From NCBI GenBank assembly GCA_945910005.1, contig OX246744.1:397501-461500 (forward strand): a stretch of 64,000 nucleotides of DNA. Reading direction: 5' to 3'. Positions within the stretch are counted from its first letter, which is position 1; each line of letters opens with the position of its first letter. The translations under genes and the position numbers were made by a program. Of this stretch, positions 36,621-45,935 are shown one piece after another. Under the pieces are notes generated by a model. That model searched no databases, was not told the origin of the DNA, and saw only the letters and a list, made by a program, of their open reading frames with translations. Source of the DNA: Isoperla grammatica. Taxonomy: Eukaryota; Arthropoda; Insecta; Plecoptera; Perlodidae.

Positions 36621-36910
36621 GTGAGGCTTGCTTTAATGCTTGCATCCAGAGATGTTAGAATTAATAAACAACATACGGTGCAATCCAGGCGACAAAAGTA
36701 ATCAAGGGTATGATCGTATGACAAAGACTCTTGACTCTTCTTGTAATCAAATATGGCTGCTGATTTTTGTAACTTGTCTAAGACTGTGACTTAATGAGTC
36801 ATAGATTGGATTGAGACTAGGAATGTGCCATAAATGTTGAGATAGAGAAGGTTATGTCCTACCCTTGATTTATACACACAGCTATTGTATTCCAGTGAGC
36901 AGCTACTCAC

Positions 36911-37116
36911 TGTGAACGTTGGCCGGCTGCTGCTGTGAGGAGTCCTGACTTCGCGCCCAAGACGTCTGCTTGGGCAGCGAGTGGAGAATGGCGGCAAACA
37001 TGCGGAAGTCGTGATACGAGAGCCTCACGTTCAGCTGGGGCATCTGTATCTCGAGCACGCGGTCCTCCGAGGGCGAGAGGGTCGCGTCCACCAGCCCTCC
37101 CGAGCTGCGTCCCGGC
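36911..37116 (-). CDS. VPS13D: VPS13D exon W34
   Basis: Acceptor GGGTTTCAG, donor GTGAGTAG; phase 2 in, phase 1 out. It encodes SEDRVLEIQMPQLNVRLSYH, DFRMFAAILHSLPKQ and a Q/S-rich tail. LEIQ---L-(I/V)RLSY-D---F-AI--S-P matches the segment just before the UBA. Confidence 0.95.
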
Positions 37117-37280
37117 CTGAAACCCAGGACCACACACACAAAACCACTTACAAAAGCTAAATATAAAAATAAATTGCTTCGTTATTATTTTTTAAACGTG
37201 AAAATTAAAAAAAAAATAAATAAATAAAAAAAAAAAAAAATCACCAAAGAAGAATCAACAAATAAGAGTGTATTGTGCAC

Positions 37281-37438
37281 CTGCGTGTGACCTCCAAGTT
37301 GATGGTGACTGGGTCGATGATGGACAGGGCGGTCTCCTCCTCGTTGGGCAGCATACAAGAGAACAGCTCTAAGTGGTTCAGGTTGCACGAGAGAGGCTTG
37401 TCCACCATGCGTGGCCGGTACGAGATCACCGTTGTGCT
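37281..37438 (-). CDS. VPS13D: VPS13D exon W33
   Basis: Acceptor ACACATTGCAG, donor GTGCACAA; phase 0 in, phase 2 out. It encodes STTVISYRPRMVDKPLSCNL, LFSCMLPNEEETALSIIDPV. TTV--Y-PR-VD-P and ETALSI-DPV are conserved in VPS13 proteins. Confidence 0.95.
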
Positions 37439-37507
37439 CTGCAATGTGTTACCACCGTTTCCCAACATCACTTTTTGTTTACAAGAAAAATGTGGAAAAA
37501 GAAAGTA

Positions 37508-38709
37508 CAGTGGAGCATCAATTATACGTTTTCCAAGGGCCAAACCGAAAAAAACGTATAAGTACAAAAAACGTATAACTACAATTACATTTGTTTTCGT
37601 TTGCAATGAGTGGAAATAGTGACTCGGCAGTCTCCTCTTTCTGCAGTACAAAAATTCCCTTCACGGTGTGTTCTAGCGCACGTAGGAGCGGGGGGGGGGG
37701 GGGGTTGAAATGGTGATTAGGCCTAAATATATATTTTACATGTTCCGTCGTGAAAATCGTCGTCTTTATTTCGAATAGTCCCGACCGAAAGTGATATCTA
37801 AATCATTTTATTCCAAATATCGTTGTTCGCCGTACCGTTTTTCAGCATCGATCGCTTTATTTTCCCGTCCCAGATCAATATTTACCTCGATTAATCGTTT
37901 TTCGGTTATAAATGTCAACGTGGAAACAAGTTTCAGCGACCGCTACGTAAGTGTTTTTTGGACGCGACTGTACGGCCGCGCGTCACCGGGAGACCGCTAT
38001 CACGAGCTGGCGGCAGCTGTCGGCTCAGCGCCCGCGAGGGATGTATCACACAGCGCCCGCGCTCGGCCCGCAGGCCTATTACGTCGGCAAGGTCGGGGGC
38101 ACGGATAATTATTTTAAATCAACAAATTGAAGAAACGATCAGATCAATACGTGAAATGTTACTATAAAATCAGAGGATAGTAATAAAACAACCAATCGAC
38201 AAAACAAGCCATTATGAACACGTGGTATCAATTTAAAAACACCAACAAACTTGGAACAATCTGCATGGACAGACAGACGCTCTGTGAAACGTAGTATGGT
38301 GGGAGGGGTGAGGGGCTGGCGCTATACGATGCCTCGGGGCTTGGGCTGCCGGACATGAGCAAGGGTAGCGAATGGGAGGAGGGGAGGGGGGCGAGGTGGG
38401 GTGACCGCTTGACAATAACAACATTCCATTCTCGCGCATTCACAGCTCCATATCCCGAACGAGATAAAGCTTGCGCTTCCAGGAAGTGATTTCGGATGAC
38501 AAATAAAACCAATTAGCGTATAATCGCTACCAAGATGTCTGGGGGAAACAATTTCTGTCGCGTATAACCGAGAATAACGTATAACCAAATCAACGTATAA
38601 TTAAATTATTTTAACATTGATTCTTATGGGAAATGGCCGGGACCATATGGAAATCACGTATAAATACGAAAAACGTATAAGTACGAAACGTATAATTGAT
38701 GCTCCACTG
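37508..38709. mobile_element. TA-flanked inverted-repeat element (Tc1/mariner or pogo-like, non-autonomous)
   Basis: It starts CAGTGGAGCATCAATTATAC and ends with the reverse complement, with TA on each side (37506-37507, 38710-38711). Inside both ends are further CGTATAA motifs, forming longer subterminal inverted repeats. At about 1.2 kb with no transposase frame, it looks like a MITE or deleted copy. The CAGTGGAGC start and TA target suggest pogo/Tigger, but that is inference. Confidence 0.85.
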
Positions 38710-38824
38710 TAGTTTGACAGCCGATAACGTCGTATGCATTGCTAAGGAATGTATTTCTGTAATTCTTTTTTCCCGAGATACCTAAACAATTGTAATGCTA
38801 TGGATTAGAAGTAATGCAACGTAC

Positions 38825-39030
38825 CTTGAGTATGACGGCGTTTGTGTCCCACTGTGAGGTGTCTTCCACCAACACCACCTGGGAGTCCGTCACGTTCAGC
38901 TTCAGCTCGAAGGGAGCAATGGGGGCAGGGGCCAGAGAGGGGGTGTACTTGGTCACGATACCCACGGAGGCTGCCATGGCCGCGGCAGCATCGTTGGGGT
39001 CACAGACAAGGTCGGAGGTCGCGCTCGCCA
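38825..39030 (-). CDS. VPS13D: VPS13D exon W32
   Basis: Acceptor CTTGTTGTAG, donor GTACGTTG; phase 1 in, phase 0 out. It encodes APFELKLNVTDSQVVLVEDT, SQWDTNAVILK. L-VNVT-(S/T)-V-(L/V)VED-S-WDTNA-ILK is a family hallmark. Confidence 0.95.
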
Positions 39031-39228
39031 CTACAACAAGTCACGTTCGTCCGTTAGACGGTACGGATACTTTCTCTTATCGACACCTCTTTGCAATCGC
39101 TCCGAGTTGCCCGCTAATTAATTTAATTAATTAATTTTATTGTTGTTTTCCTGTCCCATGAAAGGACAGGATGGCCAGTGTAGGGTTATGGGCATGCCCA
39201 TACCCTCTTTAGCCTAGAGTTGCCTGCT

Positions 39229-39381
39229 GCCCACTGTGGTATCAATGGGAATGAAAAAGCTGACCTCCTAGCAAAGATGGGAACTACAAAACCCGTGTCT
39301 TACAGTGCAATAAAATCACATCACAAATCAGCCCACAATAATAAAGTAAAAGAAAGACGGAAGGAGTCGTCAAAGGATTAA
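39229..39381 (+). pseudogene. LINE RNase H remnant
   Basis: A 51-codon stretch reads AHCGINGNEKADLLAKMGTT and resembles the C-terminal RNase H part of LINE polyproteins (HCGI-GNE-AD--AK). It ends at a stop, and degraded related sequence follows to about 39600. It lies in the W31-W32 intron. No reverse transcriptase is nearby, so it is a dead fragment. Confidence 0.75.
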
Positions 39382-39680
39382 AGCTGGGGAGGCCTATGTT
39401 TCCAAGAAAAGAGATGTAACATACAAAAGAATGATGACAACAGCAGCAATGTCTCGCTTGAGACGGGCATGACCAGCTGGCAAAACATCTCCATAGATTA
39501 GGAATCATCGAATCAGACACGTACAAATCGTGTTACGACAAAGTGCGGGACAGACTTTGCACTAAACTGAAGGAAGTGACCAACGAAATGAGTGGGAGGC
39601 GTATCTCTACAGATGTGGGCATAGAAACCAATGAGAGTAGCGTACGGCGGGCTGTCTATGTATGTATGTACCCCACGCAC

Positions 39681-39902
39681 CTGTGGGGTCGTCAGCATTC
39701 TCCAGGATGAAGTTGACCACCGTCTCCCACCAGTCCAGGATGGCCATGAGCCGCATGTTGTTGAGCAGGATCGTGAACTTGGAGTACTCGCGCCTCCGAC
39801 GGTGATGTATCTCCGCCTGGACCACCTCTCGGGGTTCGCTCGCCAACCGCATCGGTTTCAGGATGTTCGGGAACACGTTGGACCGCTTGTTGACCGGGTG
39901 TG
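39681..39902 (-). CDS. VPS13D: VPS13D exon W31
   Basis: Acceptor TATTGTTCCAG, donor GTGCGTGG; phase 1 in and out. It encodes HPVNKRSNVFPNILKPMRLA, EYSKFTILLNNMRLMAILDW and WETVVNFI. S-FT--LNN-R---I-DW---V-DF matches VPS13D. Confidence 0.94.
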
Positions 39903-40589
39903 CTGGAACAATACAACTGCGGTGAGTACACGGGTGGGGAAGTCCATAGGAGCGTCGCCTAATTACTCTGCGGAAAGAGTCTCGTATTAGTTCCAAGACT
40001 CTATATCAGCCCTGCCCAATGATATGGGCAGGTCAGAAAACAAAGCCATTTTATATTGGATAGCAAGGAAGAGGAATGGCTGAGGAAGCCATCCCTGCAT
40101 AGGAAGAAAAAAAAAAAAATCAGTCATTGGCTACATTTTAAACATTGAATGAAATAAATAAGCAGTAGAAGCAGTGAACTCTTTTAAATAGACCTCCAGT
40201 CACAGGTGCAGAGTTGGTTGCATGAGGCTTGACTTGCTGGCAGCAAACAGGTCAGTAGCACGCTGCTCGCTCCACCGATGGGCTCCGTAAGCCAAGTAAC
40301 TGTTAGCATGTCCCCTAGGACCAAGAACTTCCACAGTCCCCCCCCCCCCCCCCCCCAGTTAACAGTTGACTTTATTGCAAACTACTCGATGAAAATGCCC
40401 GAGTCCCATTCTTCATTCCCCCATTGAAACTTGCTTCACGCCATTTCTATCACTACTTCTGCATAAATCATTAATTGTTCTTCTTTCAAAGCAATGGCAT
40501 TTCTGATTTTTTTCGTTAATTTCCCCCAATTAACAATCTATCTTCATTTACTGCTTTTAGAAGACTAAAGGTAGGAAACGACGTGTAAC
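39903..40589 (-). other. VPS13D intron W30-W31
   Basis: Intron of about 690 bp with a run of about 20 C at 40338 and AT-rich flanks. No gene or complete mobile element seen. Confidence 0.6.
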
Positions 40590-40809
40590 CTTGGAAGCGC
40601 GTGTCCGTTATGAGTATCTCCCTCGACACAAGATCCACGTCCTGCGACCGATCGCTGAAGGTCTCGACCAGCAGTCGGCTCTTGATGAAGTTGAAGCAGG
40701 CCAGCGATTGCTCGGGCCGGTCGGCAGTTCCGTGTGCCAGCTGCAGACGCACGGCCACGTCGTTGAGGTCCAGCAACACCAGAGTGCTCGTCCACACGCC
40801 CTGGGAGTC
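40590..40809 (-). CDS. VPS13D: VPS13D exon W30
   Basis: Acceptor CTGCTTGCAG, donor GTTACACG; phase 0 in, phase 1 out. It encodes DSQGVWTSTLVLLDLNDVAV, ACFNFIKSRLLVETFSDRSQ and DVDLVSREILITDTRF. The F-F-KS(R/K)LL-E-FS--S---LVS strand fits the family. Confidence 0.94.
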
Positions 40810-40927
40810 CTGCAAGCAGACGCAGCACTCGCACTAAAACCCCTTCAAACACACGCACGGCCACACGCCCTGGGAGTCCTGCAAGCAGACGCAGCACTTG
40901 CACTAAAACCCCTTCATACACTTGGGA
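40790..40927. repeat. 69-bp acceptor duplication at W30
   Basis: CCACACGCCCTGGGAGTCC followed by TGCAAGCAG occurs at 40792 and 40861, 69 bp apart. Each copy carries the acceptor and about 18 nt of exon start. Confidence 0.88.
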
Positions 40928-41322
40928 ACCCCAAGTATGAAAAGCTTCTGGGACCTCCGCCCACCGCTATAGATTATATAGATCCGCCCGCCGCGGTATA
41001 GATTGCTATAGATTATTACTTACTTGTTATAAAGAAGTTGTACTGTTCAACATTTGCTCTAGTAACATTTTCCCATTTATAAATAGATACCGTTTGTGGC
41101 AAACTAATTTAAACAGTCCCAGAAGTAGTGTTTAAATTTCCCTGCTTTATAGAACCCGTCTATTAAAGTTTTCCCCACCAAAAAGCTTCAAATTTTATAA
41201 ACACTTGGACTTTATAAAGTGTAAATGAAGGGTAAATGTACAGTATTATTAATCCTGCCATGTGAAAATGGTAGCCAAGTGGTAGAAAAGGAGCGAGTAC
41301 CAAGTGTAAAGCCAAGACTCAC
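40928..41322 (-). other. VPS13D intron W29-W30
   Basis: AT-rich intron; nothing else recognised. Confidence 0.6.
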
Positions 41323-41492
41323 CGATGCGCTGCTCTGGGCCGCGTGGCTGGCAGTGCTCGCCGACGGAGGATAGAACTGGTCCAGGTTCTCCCCGATGTT
41401 GTACGAGAGGAGCCCTCGAATCAGCTTGTATTGTTGCAGGTCGATGGCTCCGTTCAGCGTGGACAGCGTTCCGCGTATGCTCATGTCGGGCA
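41323..41492 (-). CDS. VPS13D: VPS13D exon W29
   Basis: Acceptor GTGTGTTGCAG, donor GTGAGTCT; phase 1 in, phase 0 out. It encodes VPDMSIRGTLSTLNGAIDLQ and QYKLIRGLLSYNIGENLDQF. PD-SI-G-LS---(A/C)-DL--YKLIRGLL--N-GE is highly conserved. Confidence 0.96.
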
Positions 41493-41810
41493 CTGCAACA
41501 CACTCGCGTCAACAGTCTTGCCATTTCTAACTAGTAACTAACAGGTTATGATCTACAATTAATTGCTGGCATTTATTGTATTAATTGAATTTCTCTTTTA
41601 CTTGGATTGGATATTGGAGGGAAACGTGGAGATTTTTTAAAAGATTTGTCGTCTTTGCTCGATATTGAACCCTCTAAAAAAAAAAGTAGATTTCAAATAA
41701 ATCTACTCCACTTGATATTTAATTTCACATTTCTATTTCAAATTATAGGAGTGTACTGATGGGGGTGGCAAGGCAACATTTGAGAGCTGACGAAGGTGCA
41801 ATGGGCTCAC
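41493..41810 (-). other. VPS13D intron W28-W29
   Basis: AT-rich intron; nothing recognised. Confidence 0.6.
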
Positions 41811-41916
41811 CGTGTCTAGAGATGTGAGTGTCCAGGTTTCTGTCCACCTGTAGCTTCAGCCGACACTTGTCTTGTAGCAGCGAGGGACCTTCCTTGTTGA
41901 CACACAGCTCTCCCAC
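41811..41916 (-). CDS. VPS13D: VPS13D exon W28
   Basis: Acceptor TATGTTTTCAG, donor GTGAGCCC; phase 0 in, phase 1 out. It encodes LLQDKCRLKLQVDRNLDTHI. L-L---CRLKLQV-RNLD--ISH is a VPS13 family motif. Confidence 0.95.
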
Positions 41917-42161
41917 CTGAAAACATATCACATCCCAGTTACATACATTCCTAAATGCACCTTTTTTTTTCAAAAATTTAAACAAAATAATTCCACAGCC
42001 TTAGTAATATTACCGCTCGCTCTGGCTTACCGACTGCGAAGGCAAAGCCAAAGAATATTAGGGGCGGAACTACGAAAGAAAGACCGTCGAATGATACATA
42101 ATGTGAATCGACTTGAATTCCAACACAAAGTTCAAAGAGAGGTAAAAAAAACTTGACCCAC

Positions 42162-42262
42162 CTCCAGCGTTGCCTCGGTATCTCCTCCCCTCGCGACCTT
42201 GCGACCCGCGTAGAGGTCGACGTTGACCAGTTCGATCTGCATCACGTCGAGCAGACAGGCGG
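42162..42262 (-). CDS. VPS13D: VPS13D exon W27
   Basis: Acceptor CACGTGTTTCAG, donor GTGGGTCA; phase 1 in, phase 0 out. It encodes ACLLDVMQIELVNVDLYAGR. The CLLD--(V/M)--L---D(L/I)-A string is recognisable. A small exon with no long open frame of its own. Confidence 0.9.
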
Positions 42263-42355
42263 CTGAAACACGTGTCAAACAGATTCAATAAAACAGTTTG
42301 CTTCATGCCAGCCGGAGACTATAGTATAACGTATAGAAGTATGAAGTGAACCCAC

Positions 42356-42581
42356 CGGCCGGGGGGTGGGGAGACTCCCGGCGCTTGAAGCTGGCAGACT
42401 GGCGGGGGGTGGCGTTGGTCCCCTCCCCCCCCGCCCACTGGAAGCTGTTGGAGACGGTCAGCTTGCCAAGGTCGGCCACCAACAGCTCCGACGACAGCGA
42501 GGAGAGCGGTAACAGTATCACCGGCGAGCCTGCGTGGAGCTGGAGCAGAAGGCGCGACGCTGTGCGTTCCGTCTCCTCCAC
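42356..42581 (-). CDS. VPS13D: VPS13D exon W26
   Basis: Acceptor GTGATATCAG, donor GTGGGTTC; phase 0 in, phase 1 out. It encodes ASRLLLQLHAGSPVILLPLS, LVADLGKLTVSNSF. L-AG-PV-L-P-----L-(V/I)A-LGKL-V-N-F is the standard family pattern. The tail (AGGEGTN to HPPAG) is low complexity. Confidence 0.95.
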
Positions 42582-42937
42582 CTGATATCACGGCGGCTTT
42601 TAGTTACAAGTCCTGTACATTTTACTGTCAGATCTAGGAATTAAAAATGCATACATTAAGTCAATAATAAATTATGATGAGATTTGTGTAGCATTTTGTG
42701 TTGCAAACTATAAATTTTGCATCCACATATTCATCTACAACTCTTACACACATAGTTACCAAAGACTTCTGATGCCTACTTGACTCTGATATTTTAAACT
42801 AAGTATAAATCGAAATTAAATTCATCAAGAGAGTGCGCTGGCACAACATAACTTGAACCGATTCACTAGTTCCCTTTCCTACCACATGAGCGCAACTTTA
42901 ACAACTTTTAACCTACGGGAAAATGCGTAATACTCAC
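42582..42937 (-). other. VPS13D intron W25-W26
   Basis: AT-rich intron; nothing recognised. Confidence 0.6.
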
Positions 42938-43109
42938 GTGGCGTCCGGCCGTGGCCGCCTGTATCACGGCTTGCAGCCTACCGAACTCTCTGAAGAACGA
43001 GGTTATCTCCGCCACGAAGCGCTGCGTGTGGACGTAGATCACCGACGACATCTCCAGTTTCAGCCGGGAGTCAAACTCTCGCTTCAGACCGGGATCTGCC
43101 GTCTTGTGT
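42938..43109 (-). CDS. VPS13D: VPS13D exon W25
   Basis: Acceptor TCTGTCTAG, donor GTGAGTAT; phase 2 in, phase 0 out. It encodes KREFDSRLKLEMSSVIYVHT, QRFVAEITSFFREFGRLQAV. The S(V)-YVHTQRF-AE---F---F--LQ-V string matches closely. No in-frame ATG near its start. Confidence 0.94.
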
Positions 43110-43346
43110 CTAGACAGAGAACCAGACTAGTCGTTCCATGATAGCGTTAAATGTTATAGACGCTATATATGCTGCATTATGCTACTATGAAGTAAAACTA
43201 AAGTTTGTACATGTTTATTAATGAAAACCTTTCTCGTGGGAAAAATTAAATGGTCACAACGCGCAAGGAATGTCGGGCGTTGTTTATGGGAAGGAATAAA
43301 TAGCCGTTCCAAAACGCTTATTTGTCGAGTGAAGTGAGTGACGTAC

Positions 43347-43596
43347 CTGACGAGGTGGAAGTTGAGTGCCTCCTGCCCGGAAGACACGAAGCGCTCTCTG
43401 TACCGGCAGCCGGGAGTCAGGTCCAGCAGACTCATGCTGCCCAGCCTGCCGGACAGCGTCGACTGGTCGCCCTGAGAGCTCAGTCGAGCAGAGAGCTGAG
43501 ACACGTTGGCTCGGGCCACTTCGTTCCGAGGCCGGTTCAACACGAGCGTCAGCGATCGCACCTCCATCTCCAGCTCCGAGTCGTACGTGCGAGTCT
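43347..43596 (-). CDS. VPS13D: VPS13D exon W24
   Basis: Acceptor TAATGTTGACAG, donor GTACGTCA; phase 1 in, phase 2 out. It encodes ELEMEVRSLTLVLNRPRNEV, ARANVSQLSARL, LGSMSLLDLTPGCRYRERFV and SSGQEAL. LTLVLN----E-A-ANVS and GS-SL-DLT----YRERF--SG-EAL are family hallmarks. Confidence 0.97.
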
Positions 43597-43726
43597 CTGT
43601 CAACATTAGTACACCGAGTTAACAACTCAGTGGCTGCCTTGGAGAAACACTTCAATAAGTCTTTAAACTGGCAACCCTCCTCTGAGCTTGTCTTGCGAGC
43701 TAAGCTGTAGCCGTGACTGTACTCAC

Positions 43727-43880
43727 CGCGGCCCACACTGCTCCTGCCCCCCACGGCCTGCGCCTGCTCCGTTCCACCGCCCTCCGAACCCACGCCAAAG
43801 AAGTCGAACACGACCACCCAAGACTCTACGTTTACTACGATGTCGAGTGCGTTGAAGTCCACATTGACAGAGCGATGAAC
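43727..43880 (-). CDS. VPS13D: VPS13D exon W23
   Basis: Acceptor ACGGTTTCAG, donor GTGAGTAC; phase 0 in, phase 1 out. It encodes VHRSVNVDFNALDIVVNVES, WVVVFDFFGVGS. The RS-(N/D)VDFN-LD--(V/I)--(E/T)-WVV--DFFG-GS stretch is nearly invariant. Confidence 0.97.
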
Positions 43881-43967
43881 CTGAAACCGTTTCGATCGAA
43901 TGGTTAAAACAGAGAGGCTGGCCCCAGAGCCATGGGATACTGCTCAAGAGTAAGCAATGAGACTCAC

Positions 43968-44128
43968 CCCGTTGTAGTGGGTCCCGTAGAAGTTGGGGGC
44001 GCCAACGTCGACCAGGGTGACGTTGATACGCACGAGGTTGTCATCTCGGTGGAGGGCGGGGGGTGACCGGCCTCGGAGGGGGGAGGGGGGAGGGGTGCAG
44101 GGGTACTCGGCCATGTGGCAGGGCTTGA
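43968..44128 (-). CDS. VPS13D: VPS13D exon W22
   Basis: Acceptor CTGTGTTGCAG, donor GTGAGTCT; phase 1 in, phase 0 out. It encodes EYPCTPPPSPLRGRSPP, DDNLVRINVTLVDVGAPNFY. The YP-TPPPSP stretch followed by D--LV-IN--LVD---P-F matches animal VPS13D. Confidence 0.94.
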
Positions 44129-44434
44129 CTGCAACACAGACGTCGTCATTACATTAACTACAACACTTCACGAGTATGTATGTGCTTTATAACAAATTGT
44201 AGAAAGTAGGGCCATTTGGAGATTTGTATTCACATTTCCACAACTTTAACCAAAGTTAAGAACAAAGAACACTTCTTGGCTTGCTTAAATACATTAGGCT
44301 CTACATTGAATAAAAGGTTTTTGAAAAAGTGCAAACGTTCATAAACTACAACACAAAAAATAACCATTGTGCACAAGATTTAGGATAAATATGTATTATT
44401 TTTTCAAATACCAATAGCTACCTGATGTTTCAAG
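44129..44434 (-). other. VPS13D intron, W22 side
   Basis: AT-rich intron up to the target duplication of the next element; nothing else recognised. Confidence 0.6.
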
Positions 44435-45037
44435 TAGGGATGGTCGAATATTCGAATTTTTCGAATAGTTCAGGAAATAATTCGATTCGAAACTCGAATA
44501 CTAACTATTCGAAAATTCGAAGTATTGGAACATTCGAATATCCCGCCTTTTCGATAAACCGAAAATACGACCTCCCACCATTCCGCCTACTACTGACTTG
44601 CATTTTTCAATATAGCCTCCTGTATTTCTGTAGAAAAACATTTGCAGAAGCATTTCCGGTTCCAGGGTTATTTTAATTTCATTTATTGTGCACCATGAGT
44701 GAAGCTGAAGATGACAGAGGCCTATAGGCCTAGGCCCAGGTGAGCCTCAGAGAAATACAAGAAAGAAAAGCATGGTATGAGTTCTTCCTTGCTGGTTTAA
44801 GACTAGGCCTAGGCCTAGGAAAGGTAAACTGGATCTAAACCTAGGCCCACGTGAGCCTCAGAGTAATACAAGAAAGAAAAGCATGGTATGAGTTCTTCCT
44901 TGCTGGTTTAAGACTAGGCCTAGGCCTAGGAAAGGTAAACTGGATCTAAACCTAGGCCCAGGTGAGCCTCAGAGTAATACAAGAAAAGCATGGTATGAGT
45001 TCTTCCTTGCTGGTTTAAGACTAGGCCTAGGCTAGGC

Positions 45038-45431
45038 CAAAGATTACTGAGTGGGGAAGATAATTCATCCATATGGGAATTCGTCTGCGCGTGTCTGAGC
45101 GAGATTTTCTAAGTCCGACGTGAAGTTTGAATTCTCACCGCAAGAGTCGCTCTTCCAAAAGTTTAAAACTCAAGGTCCACTGAATCCCCTGGCACTTACT
45201 AGCGATCTAGTAGGTAGACCTTGTTTAACGGTAGCGAAGTCAAAGGCAAGGTCTACTAGATCGCTAGTAGCCGTCAGGGGATTTAGTGGACCTTGGTCAA
45301 ACGTGCAGGGCTAGCGCTCCTTGCGGTCAGAATTCGAACTAGTGGTGAGACTTAAAAATTTTAGGCTAGCTAAAACTAGTGCAGATATTTTAACACGGCG
45401 ATGAAACATCTTCCCCACTCAGTAATCTTTG
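45038..45431. mobile_element. Foldback (long-palindrome) element
   Basis: About 394 bp whose halves are inverted copies. The outer arms run CAAAGATTACTGAGTGGGGA inward and return at 45409-45431. The inner arms around CAAGGTCCACT..TAGCGATCTAGTAG pair with 45250-45300. GCTAGGC lies on both sides (45031-45037, 45432-45438) and may be a target duplication, although surrounding TAGGCC repeats make that ambiguous. No coding potential. Confidence 0.75.
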
Positions 45432-45935
45432 GCTAGGCCTAGGAAAGGTAAACTGGATCTAAACCTAGGCCCAGGTGAGCCTCAGAGTAACACAAGAAAG
45501 AAAAGCGTGGTATGAGAGTTCTTCCGAGCTGGTTTAGAACCAGGTCTAGGTTAGGCCTAGGCCTAGGAAAGATCAACTGGATCTAAAACTGGGGTGTATA
45601 TTTTTTTTGGTCCAATAAACTGTGATGGGATAGGCTAGGCCTAGCCTACTAGAGCTAGGCCTAGGCATTATGTTCTAACTCCTAACCCTATCATCCAAGT
45701 TTAAAAAACAGTAGACATGTATAGGCTTGGGCCTAGCCAGCCATAGACATAGGCCTAGTAGGTCCCTACACTGTCTTTGAAATTCAATAAACAACCATGC
45801 TTATTTCTGTAGGCAAATCAATTAGGTAAGGGCCTCAACCATCCATATTATTATAACTGACATGGTAGCCCTATTATTTCTTTATTCATCATACATGTAC
45901 ATTCATGTCATTTACACAACTTGATTCCTTAGGTA

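Noticed and set aside
45120..45314. 64-codon frame
   Set aside because: Falls inside the foldback palindrome; chance frame.
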